From Saccoglossus kowalevskii (taxonomy: Eukaryota > Hemichordata > Enteropneusta > Harrimaniidae), in contig NW_003122913.1 of the NCBI RefSeq assembly GCF_000003605.2, positions 27,083 to 53,040 of the forward strand: 25,958 nt of DNA, read 5' to 3'. Below are positions 11,701-23,700 of this stretch, in pieces. A program made the translations under genes and the position numbers. The notes below the pieces were generated by a model that was not told the origin of the DNA, ran no database searches, and was given only the letters and a program-made list of their open reading frames with translations. Numbering within the stretch: the stretch's first letter is position 1; every line of letters starts with the position of its first letter.

Positions 11701-14700
11701 ATGACATAAATAATACAAATGTTACCTGTTGCGTTTGCAGTTTCAGTCGTATCTCACTAGCATCATACGTTTCATAGACTAGAGGTGTTGAGAGCTCCTT
11801 CTCAATATAGGAAAGCCATTGGCAAAGGTTACTCATGTTATTTTCAAGTTGTTGCACAGCTACCAGCGTTTGCTGTAGCTTCTTTGTCCTGTAATAAGCA
11901 GGCAAACAATAACAAGAGATTACAAATACGTTTATCTTATGTATACGTTATTATTATACATCTGTTACAGTAACGCAATAAGTTATAGCGTGCCATAATT
12001 GTGAGGTATTTTACGGGGTATTTTCATCCTACCAAATAAGGAAATCTGAATTCCAAATATGGAGTAATTACGCGCGTAAGCGTCCTCTAATAATACAAAC
12101 AAACATGGCTGCCACCAGGGTTTGACCGGACTCCACACAGAGAAGTTAGTTGATTCTGTTATGATTTTTTTTGGATTTTGGCATTCCCTTGATGTCTCCT
12201 TGGACGGAAAAGATGTATATTAATGGAGGTTATTACGAGGATACCTCAATGTATGCACTCAGACAGTACGCCGTCGCATCGACAGACGCGCATTTTGTAA
12301 ACTAATTATCACAAGGTACATATAATTCACAGTATGCGTGAATCGAGCGTTTTTTATTGATGTGGTTCGAGCATCCCAAACTTAATAAAACAATAAATTC
12401 ATATAAAGAACTCACCTAAAAGATATGAAGTTCATGAGATGTTTCCATTTATCATTTATCCGAGCGAGTTTATATTCTATCTCACTGGCTTTGAGTTCGT
12501 TACTTGCGGAAATCAATCTTTCTCCCAATTCAATCAACTGTTTTTTATTATCAGCTGCCGTTTTCAATTCTCCACTGTATGCCTACAGATGAAGATAAAC
12601 TCGTGTTCTATAGTTTATGTACTAGTTTTAGAGAAGAACGTCAAGTTGGAAACCACTTAGTTAAAAAAGGATAAAGTTTTTTAGATTATTATAACGCATA
12701 ACAAATATATTCGTAATACTTTACTCTTAACCGTAAATATTCATCAAAACCTTTGATTGTATTATCAATAACATTCGTTTGTGATTAGTGATCATGTGTA
12801 AATATGCAAATTGCCTAATTAGTTGGCACAATTGTTACTAATAATGAGGCGGTCTTTTATTAATCCACTCAAACTGATTACATTCGTTTACTGACTTTAT
12901 TCTACGACGAGCGGGTATCAAAATATCGCGATTACACGTCTTGTCATGGTTAGCTATCATTGATCACGTTTTGAGCATCTTGACTAAAACTGATGATCGT
13001 GTAAATCGTTATATGGTCGTTCGTAATTTGACTACATCAATATCACTATGCTACAAATTAATTATGCATTTTATCCATAATCATATGTATGTAACATAGG
13101 CAAGTGCACTGTGTTCAAAACCATTTCACACTGGATGTAATACATCAAATGGACATAAAATGTGTGCGATATTTTTCAGATTGTCATTAATCATTTGGAG
13201 TTGTAAAGTGAGATGACTGAACTTACGTGTTGAAGTTCATACAGCAGACCTTCAATGTTGTTTTCACCATTCTTAGACATCTTAACTTCCGTTTTGATAA
13301 ACCAATCAGAAAGCTCCTTGTATCTTTCTGCAAACAGTGACCATTCATGGATTTTATCTATGATTACCTGTTTTCTATTAACCGTCTGGTGTCGTATCTC
13401 GTCCCACTGTTCAGCAAGCAATGATATCTTTTCTCTGAGTATTGATAAATCCTCTGGATTGATAGTTCCGACAAGTTCGTGTTCTAGGGTTGTTAGTGTT
13501 TTCAGTTTGACCTGCGACGTCACAAAAGCAGATTCCTGTTGCTATAAAAAAAACATAAAGTGAGTAAGACAAAATAAAAATAAACATCCTCTCAACTTAA
13601 AGTTTTAAAATGGAAATAAAAAAGAACAAACTCACCTTGCAATTTTGCAACTCGTGCTGTAGTTCTTCATATAGGCAAGGTAATGAACCATTCAACATCT
13701 CCTTCGTATCAATTAACCATGCCTGTAAGTCTTCAATATGTTGCTCAGCACTATTCCACTGTCCGATAAGTTCTTCTAGTTTGTGTGTTTGTTTATTTAA
13801 TGCAGCTGTAATATTATACCAGCGTTTCTGGGAATCGGTAAGCTCCATTTTGATAACCTCATTGGCTACTCTGTCTGATATGCGCATTAGTTGTATACCA
13901 TTTTCGTTTAGTGATAAGAAGTTGCCTTCCTGAATTGAAACCTCTTGTTGAGTATTCTTAAATGAAGCAAATATGAGGGTCAGTTTCCATTTTGACCCTC
14001 ACCCTATAAAACTATCTTTGGAATATTTGTGGTCAGTGGAGAATTATTTTCATTTGATTTAAAATGACTATGGTAAATGGGTAAAATGCCCCCAAAATTG
14101 TCGAAATAATCAATGATTGCGTCTGAAGAGATGATTTAAACATATCATCAATTACGTTCTGAATTAACATACAATAGAGTTAATTATCTGAGTATTACTG
14201 ATGATAATTATACCACTTCCTTTATTAGTACATAATTAATTCAATTTAATTCTCATTTATATTACCTTCCATCAGCATTTTGAAGTTTAGTGATAATTAT
14301 ATTCCAATAATATATCTAACTGAACTTGAGATTGATCATACTTAGACCCCTTTTTTCATCATCAGAAATACCATACTCTCTCCAATCTATGTGGTTGTGG
14401 TTACACAGATACATAAAGCGTTTTATTGTGTCTCAGGTTGATTTATGTTTGGTAGTGCCACATGTTGAACAGTGTCTCACTATATTCGACACGCATCACT
14501 CATGTATAGTATACCCTTGCTGATTGCATGCAGTGAGGTGTACTTGTCAATCGTTTGTTTTGTGTTGAGTAGTAATTATATAAGTTTATTAATAACTTCG
14601 TATTTGACTTACTTCTGCCTGTTCCAGCATGTGTTCCAGTTTCAGTAACGTGGGGCATGTGATTTCACATGCAGCTATTTCTTCATCCATCCCATCAAAC

Positions 14701-17700
14701 CAACTATTCATCTCATCCAACATCATTCTGTATGTTTGCCAGTCTGCGATGGCTTGGTCGATAATCTCTTTACGTTGACTGGCCCTCTTCACAACACTCT
14801 GCCATTGCTCAGTCAGTAATATTAACTTATTTTTGAATTCTTCCTGGTCATCAAGCTCGAATTCTTTCAATATCTTTTGACCATCACTTATGACAGAGAA
14901 CAGGATCTGTTGCCGATTGAATATGTCTGATTCAAACAACTGCAAGAAATTACATGAGTCCGAAGAAGAAAAATTTAGACCTTATTATTTAGTTACAGGA
15001 AATTTGTAACTATGCTTAGTCTACACCGATAGTTTATCAATTAACTGCTTTTTATCCATGACATACCTCAAATAGTTGCTGTTGCTCTAGTAGAAGTTTG
15101 TAGTTCCCAGCAATATTAACAGAAAGGTTGGTTTCAATCTGAGCGACGAATATCATCCACGCGTCACATTTCTGGGCAAAGCTCTGATGTTGCAGCCATA
15201 TGCCTTGCAATTTGCGGTATCTCTCGGACGTCTGATTGGACAGGGTATTCCACTTACGGTTCAAATTGGTTAGTTTCTGGGCATCACTGGTTTCCAAAGA
15301 TTGTTTGTATCCCATTTCATTGAGCGAGTCCAGCTGGCTGTTGTTATTTATAAACTTGACAATTACAGACTGTGGGAATAAAATATATCTATGTAACCAA
15401 TGAATTTATTCATTATAATTTGTTTTGTGTTTCTACATAACGTGTCAGGAAAAATGTCTAAGCGTTACAAAATCGGTTGGCATATTGGAAACATTTATTA
15501 TTTATGGAAATTGAACGCCCATAATGCTAAATAATTGTGTCATACAGCACATTTTAATACGAAATATTACGTTAACGGCAATAATATAATAACATATGTA
15601 TGTTGATTATTATACTTTACACTCATTAAAAGCTATCCCATAAATTTCTCAACCAAAAATTCTCATCTCATATATTAAGTATCAACACGGTTTTATTCTG
15701 GTATTTTTTTGTCAGGTTCTTCAGATGACACATATATAGGAAAACATACTGTAAAACATGTCTTTTTGCCGAGCATGTCTTGTTCGCGAATTTAGCGAGA
15801 GAACTGATTCGCTAATTCAAGATGTCGCTAATGACTTTATTATCAATTCAAAATGGCCGCCAAATAAGAAATCAACAATGACAAGAGAGATTCGCTAAAT
15901 CAACATTTCGCTATTACGTAATTTTACCACAATTGGCTAAAATTGCATGCCGCTTTTTCAACATGTTTTACAGTACTCTGTACAGTGCTTTTCATGGAAT
16001 GCACTTCCAATTGTGCATTGTAGAAGGTGCCTAACAAGATTCCAAGATCAGAGCAATGAGCAATACCCCTTAGTTGAACAAGCGATAATCTACCTTCAAT
16101 TCTGCCATTCTGTCCTGTATATATTTCTCCTTGATTGACGTATTAGGATCATCTTTATCGATTACCTCCTCAATATTATCTATCCAGATTGTCAATGTTT
16201 GTAATGTGTCTTGGAACTTCCGTTGGGAAATAATGTAATTCTCCATCCTCTCCACTTGTTTATTTACCGTTTTTCGCATGTTATCGAGTTTCTATAGAAT
16301 GATTTATAAAAAAAGAAACAATACTGTTATAAATTAGTGGAAATATGTTTACTGCAATATTTGTTCTAACATTGTCCAAAGGAACCCATGTGTATGGAAG
16401 GAAATAAACAATACGTTTTTATTCCTCACACATATTGTATCCACAGTTACTATATTATACTGTATAGTAGAAGAAACCAATGTCCGTGATTATGGGTGAT
16501 TTATCTTTACTAAATCTCGTTGTGATGGGTGCAATATATTGAAATTAATTTAATTTTCTCCGATATATTCCAAATAGTTAAAAATTGATATTCCCACCTG
16601 TTGTAGTGATTTCTGCTGTGCTGTTATTTCCATAATTGTAGTACTGTCCGCATGTCCCGTGAGTGGATTGATTAGTAATGTTAACCCAGACACACTATGG
16701 TAGCTATCCAGTTCCAGTTTTAAACCCTATTTTAGACAAAACAAATCAGCCATGGTCTCTACTGAGTATGAACCATTATCAAATGTTACATCCTAAAGAA
16801 GGTAACAGACTTGCCATATGCTGCTTCCAATAGACTCCTTATATGATGTTTCCAATGTAGTATCAAGACTTTAACATGTCCATGTACCACTATAGACAAT
16901 TCAGATTTAATTTGGTAAAATATTTGCATACATGTTATTTAAACATACGGTTGACACATGAGTTTGTGTGTACTCCTGCAAGTTGTTTAGTAATATGTCA
17001 CAACTTAGTACGAGTATGACTGAAGGAATAAAACTATTAAACCCGTATTGGTATTAGTGAGAAAAAGTATATACAATAGCAACACTGTATAGGCACACTC
17101 AGTGAAATAATAATTTCGAAATATACCTTAGCTGACTCCAACTGTTTATTTTTGTCAGCATCACTATTTTGTGCAAAAAACATCCATATCATGGCTTCTA
17201 CTCTGTGTTCTTTCCCTTCGATCCACTCTGCCACCTTCAGATATTCATTTTCATATGACTCCCAGTGCACCAAGGCTTGTTCGTACATGTGCATTGTGGC
17301 ACCAACTGCCTTCCACCTGGGGAACAACAATAATACATAATAACGATACAAATCTGTCTTATTTAGTGTGCAACGTCCAGCGTTCCCATGTAGTATTTGT
17401 ATTTGTTACAAGTCCGTAATTGCAATGTCAAGTATGCGAACTAAACTGAAGCAAAGCAATTGTCTTCAACTTACCTGATACTGATGTCAGAGATACTTGT
17501 TTCTAATTCATTGCCAACAGAAGGCTCACATACTTGAATCAACTGTTTGGTTAAGTTGTTTAGTGTTGCCAAGTGAATATTACTGTTCTTTAATTCTATT
17601 TGAAAGCTCTTTATAGTAAAGAAAACAAAATATAGTATTGTAGAAATTGAATCATATTAAAAACAATAATTATGTGTGAACACAGTATGCATTTTCAGCA

Positions 17701-20700
17701 CAGACAAATTGTACAAATGTTAATTTAAATGTTTGCTAATAAAACAATACTACTTGTTTTAAAGAAATCAAGTATTTTTTCCTCTTAATAGACTTTATAT
17801 AGACTTTATATACCTTAACTTTATATAGACTCGACTTGAAGGAATCCAATCTACCACTGATAGTTTTTAATTTACTGACAATGTACTCGGCTTCAGTGAG
17901 ACACTTGCTCACGATGTGTAACGTCTCGTTATATTGTTTCCACAGATCTAACAAAGTCAGTAGATTTCTTTGCAAATTAGATCGTTTCGTTAAAAGGGTA
18001 TTTTTGGCTTGTTGAATTCTATCGATTGTACTTTGTATTTGACCCCTTGAGCAGATCTTGAGACCAGACTTCTCCATCATTTCCAGTTCATGGCTCTTGG
18101 ATTCCACCAGCTCTTCAACAACCTGTGAGACCCAACAGACATTTCAGTATAGTAAGACAGGACATTATGTGGGTCAAGCACAGAGCATATACAAATCATA
18201 GGTAATACTGAACCGAGCAATCTTACCTGACAATCTCTCAACGCATTTCGCACTTCAATTTCATGTCCAATAGTACCTTCATGTCGTACAATCCTGCATT
18301 CTTGCTGCTCATACCACTTCAACACGTCATCGATACTCTTCTCATAGTCTATCCAGTCTGTATGTAGAATCTCTAAGCTTTTTATTCTGTCATTTACTTC
18401 TTTATTAATCGATTGCCACATGTTGTTAAGTGCACATATTTGTTCAGCAAAGTCTGTCGTGTCACTGTTTTTGCTGTTCTTATCTTGATTTGCTTTGTTA
18501 ATAAACTCCACTGTCATCTGCCTAGATTGTAAGTCGAGTTGATAATCCTGTAAACCAGTGTAAAAAAAAGACTATTACGTAACAAATTTGGTAGTATGGA
18601 ATTAAAACCATATGCAATACATGTAGTATACATTCGAATATGCATTATCCAAACAAACATGTTTCCACGAACGTGTGAGAATCGTACCTTGTATTTTCGG
18701 AGATCACTTTCAACATCAATTGAGCCACTACAATCCGCCATATCATATTTGGCGATCGCCTTCTGGAGTCCGCCCATCCACATCATTAGTTCTGTCAATG
18801 CCTGTCGTGATGGCAAAATCTCCATCTGTAGACGATGCAATTCGTCTTGCAGAGCTGGAATATCAGACATCAGTTTATTCCAATGGCTTTCTATTATGCT
18901 GATTTTTTCTTTGACACACTTGATGTCTGTTGTTTTAAGAATGACTAGCTGATTGCCGTTATTCACAACAGCAGTTTTAATATTAGAGTGGCTATCCACA
19001 TCTTTCCTGAATTCCTATGATATTGCAAAAGAGAGAGAAATAAATAAATGTTAGGTTGTTCTACATTGTATTTACTACTTTGAAAATTCTGTTTTGTACA
19101 TTACTATATTGCTTGAGAATATTACTTAATAGATGATAGTACAAAGATGATTATGTTTTATGTGAAATTGTTATATGCCAATCATGTAGCCCAATTAAAA
19201 TATGCCTGCTTCAATTATGCGACTATTTACTTAATTTTCGTCTGATTGCAGGAAACCTATGATTTGATTGATTTGAAATGCAGGCCTATCAATCAAGATT
19301 GTTTTTTGGAATAAACGCAATTAATTATAATTACCAATCACTCACCATAAATTTATCCAGTTGATGAGCAATTGAACCTTTTTCTGAAACGTGTTCTCGT
19401 CTGGTCCACTCGTCAAGCCATTGCAATGCGCGTTGTAACCAGTCCACCAACTCGTCAGATTCTGATTCAAAGGTCATCCATGTGCTCAACAGTAGATTTA
19501 AAGCCTTTAAGCTGGTTGTAACTTTACCCTTAAGGTCCATCCATCTTTCACTGAAATCCCGTACCCTCGATTCTAATGCTGGACATGCAATATCCTTCAG
19601 AAGATTCCTTCCTAGGGTAATAACTTGATCTGAAGACGTCTCGTTGTCAGCAAGCAATGTCTCAATTGCCTAACAAAGAAGGCGTGGATGATGTATTTGA
19701 GGTTTTGGTTATGATATAATAAATGTGAAGTTAACTTAACATAACTCTTGACAATACGATGGTGTGCCTTGAAATATACAATATTCACTGTGACTAGATT
19801 ATTATAGTCATCTCGTATATTCATAGAACAGAAATTAAAATGGGGAAAATGTTATTCTGAGATATATTTACCTACTTTTAATTCATATCAACAAATTTTT
19901 ACCTGGAGGCGGTGTACATTCTGCTGTATCACCTCTATATTACTGTCTCGTGTATCTCCTGGAAGTTGAGATTCCATGTGTGCTAACCAACCGTTCAGCT
20001 CACAGTACCTCTTCTCGAAGTGCTGCCATTCCTGCCCTAGCCGCTCCAACTGACGCCCTTGTTGACTGACTTGATCTTGGAGTTTGTGAGTGCGCTGATA
20101 CAGACTGATCTGTAGGGAAGCGTATTTCTGTCTCGTGGCATTGTCAGTCTTTTGTGCAAAAGATTCGATCACTAATCGGTGTTCCTCCATGTCACTAATG
20201 AAATCCTATTATATATACATATACATATCCCTTATTACGTTAGTATTTAATTATTACGTATCGAGTTTTTTATTCATTGCTTGGCAAAACTGAGGTTGTA
20301 GGCTACAGTGAAAAATATTATTTTGTGCAATACAAAATAATATTTTAAAAATAAATTTGACAAAATTGCTGTTTGTAAAGTAAACGCGGCTGCACAACGT
20401 TTAATGGCGTAACCTCATTCAAAACCAGACAACAAAAAGTACTCTGTCAGATAATATAATGATTCGCTCTATATTTCTATGCACATTTCAAACGAAAATA
20501 TCTTTACAATAGAAGCATGATAACAGGTAAAAACCCGTAAAATGTATGTTGTTTATACCAACATATCTTTATACCATTATCTTGGTACAGAATATTGCAG
20601 CATAACGACTTGTCGACTTAAATACCACGTTTTCCACCCAACAATCATGTTCAAATGATTTGAAAACTACGCACTTTAGATAAATATTTGAAAATTACAA

Positions 20701-23700
20701 TAAGTCATTGTATATACAAGACAGTATTCACTCACTCTATACTTGACATATTGTTCCTGCAAATCATGCAGATCAGAGGCGATTATTTGTTCGTACTTCA
20801 ACTTTCTTTCCACAGTATCTAGGTAGTCACCATAGTTACCCATCATCTTTTGATACTGTTCTTGCAATAGTTTTGTTTTGTTCAATTTATTTCTCCGCAC
20901 AGTAACATGCTTCAGTAAATCGTCCCAGCTGCTCTGAAGATTTATAATTTCCGTTGACAGCTGATGACGATGATCTTGATCCGACATGCATTGTTTTCTT
21001 TCCGAAATTCCATTCAATCTGCCTTCATATTTCTGGATATCATTCTCTATTTCCTATAACAATAGGACAAAAAAAATATATTGACACCTCAGAGAATTGC
21101 AAATAATTAATTATAAGTCAAAACTTACATTGATTGTTCAAGATACGTTCGTTCATGGAATGAACAATTGAAAACATAGTTTATTCTAAACACAATATAA
21201 ACTAAGATTGAAATAAAACAGTTTGGATATATGTTCATCAAAGAGAAGAACTTCGATGTAAATATGATTTCTACATAATCTTTACATGTTTGTGTTAATC
21301 AATTTTTCTAACAGTTTTTAGTATTCGAGTAGATATTCCAACCAATGACAGATATTCAAGCTTTTTATTTCTGAAATGAACATTTCCCAAACGATGTAAA
21401 TAATCTATTTCAAACACGAGTCTGATAAAAAAGGCAACTAACTCAGAAGCCAGAGGGATGTGTAGCTGTATATGTGGCGCATATCATAACGTAAATTGAG
21501 TGGAGACAACTATATTTTCACCAATTTTAACAATATACATATTAGCATGATAAATTCCTTGACTTTTTAATTGTGTAGATCAGATGCAAGTGCATATCAA
21601 TTAGGTTACCAAGAAGAACGATGTCGATTAGTCTTACTGCCTTTATTAATCTTGACAAATGTGATTATCATTTACCAAACTGAAGATCATGAATAATGGA
21701 TGAGTTTTGTTTTTCTTTACCTGGGCGATTAGTAAACTCTCTTCCAAAGAACATTTTCCCTCGTCGTCTCGATCCTTATCACATTCTAACATTTGCTTAG
21801 TGTCACAAATCCATTTTTGTAACTGGTGGATCTCGTCCTGTTGATGAGAAGTTAAGTATAGTTTTTAATTATAACGGCTTTATAATGTTAATGATGGAAG
21901 TAAAAAATAGGCAGGTATGTCACACATTGCAAATAATGTTATACCATGCCCTAAAAATTCCATAACGTTTCATATTGAATATAATCACACCGACATTGGT
22001 GATTGTACAAACCCGGTATACAGTGTACTGCAATTTTCTCTCTTGTAATTCCTTGTCTTTCTCTCGTGCTTTTGTTTCCAAAGTTGTTAATCTATCTGTG
22101 AGATCCAGCAAAGCCTGCTTAATCCGAGCTCTATCTTTGGTATCGGCTTCAGCTATAATCATTTGGCACGCTTGGTTCATGAAACCTATCTGGTCTTGAA
22201 AGTCTCTAATAGCAGTGTACAGCTCCTGGAATGGGCGTGTTTTACACATAAATAATTTTGCACAAATTAACTGTTCACAATTTTGCAAGCGGGATAAATT
22301 TATATGTTTCGTTTTTTATATAACAATTTTATAATGATCATATTTAACAGTGAAATAACGACAGTGAAATTTAGCTCAATATACATAACTCGTAATTGTA
22401 CTGGTGTTAGTGCAAATGATATAAATACAGAGTAAAGAAAACGTGCTAGTATACTAAAACACGAAAATATAATTGTGTAAAAATCAAATCTATATTTTTC
22501 TATTGATAAATAAAATAATTGTTTTATAGATCTGTGTTCAGAAAATCAGCGTCTATTGTGCCACACTTTATTCATTTTCCCACAATAGATGGTGACATTT
22601 TACAACATGTTAATAAATGGGAGAGAATGAAAAAAAATAATTAGAGAAAGGTCTTATACTGTGTCTGGAACACCATTTATAAACTATGAATGAACAATTA
22701 AGTATGCAGATACAATGTTGTTGTAGCAAAATTAATGATGGCATGGCATTATAAATGGCGACCGCTGCATCACCAGTAAAACTGTCCAAGGCAGATTAAA
22801 CTGTCCCGTCTCTCATAAAGAAATGAAACTTACCATGAACTCAAAACGTATCTAATATTGGATTACTAATGTCAGTGAGAGTCAAAATCATTTGGGATTT
22901 ACGAGAAATGTCGAGATAGATTAACTCACTGCATGTTCTGCTAACTGTTCTTCTGTGTCTTTACTCCAGTCTGTGGAGAAGAGTTTGTTCTGTACAGTGT
23001 CTAACCATTGAGACACGGATAACAATGAATCCTGGTATTGTTCTTGAAATTCAAATAATTGGTCTAGTCTTGTTTGTTTGTCCTTTGCCTGTGGGGGTCA
23101 GAAATAGAATAAACATTGTATTTGGCATATGTGGTATGTCGGAATGTGTAAGAACGTTTCTTAAATATCATATTCAGCGTATGTCATCAGTTCGGGTCCT
23201 TATATGTATATCGAATGTATATTAAAGCTAATACCTAGTCATTTTGATATCCAACATATCTAAAAGCTTATAAACTTTACTACATGGGGTGAAATATGTT
23301 TTGAAAGTTGACCTTACCTGGGTTTGCAGTTTATCCCAACATTGACTAAGTGCCTTTAGCACAGTTTTTAGGTCTTCGGATGTGGTCTCAGTCTCAGGTA
23401 AATCATATCCTGCAAGCATTTTCACTTTATACTGATGCAATGGGGCACTGTTATAACCTTCCTGCAACAATAACATGTTAATGTCAAAGGTCCCTTTCTT
23501 CAGAAAAAGTATATTAGACAATGAATACTATCCTAACGTGACACAAATATAAAAGCAAAGTAATCAATATAAAGCACTGCCAACCTGATTTTTGGTGTGC
23601 TTCAAACTATCCTCTAATTGCTGTTTTCGTTCAGCAATTTTCTCAGACAGTTCCTCCCACTTTGAGTTTTGTACTGCGTAATCTCCTGTGCAATCAATAC

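Noticed and set aside
13255-13933. Plus-strand open frames antisense to the spectrin exons (13255-13563, 13610-13933; likewise 18596-18952 and 9395-9703)
   Set aside because: They mirror helical minus-strand coding exons, are Ser/Cys/Leu-rich as expected of antisense translation, and have no splice or family signal.
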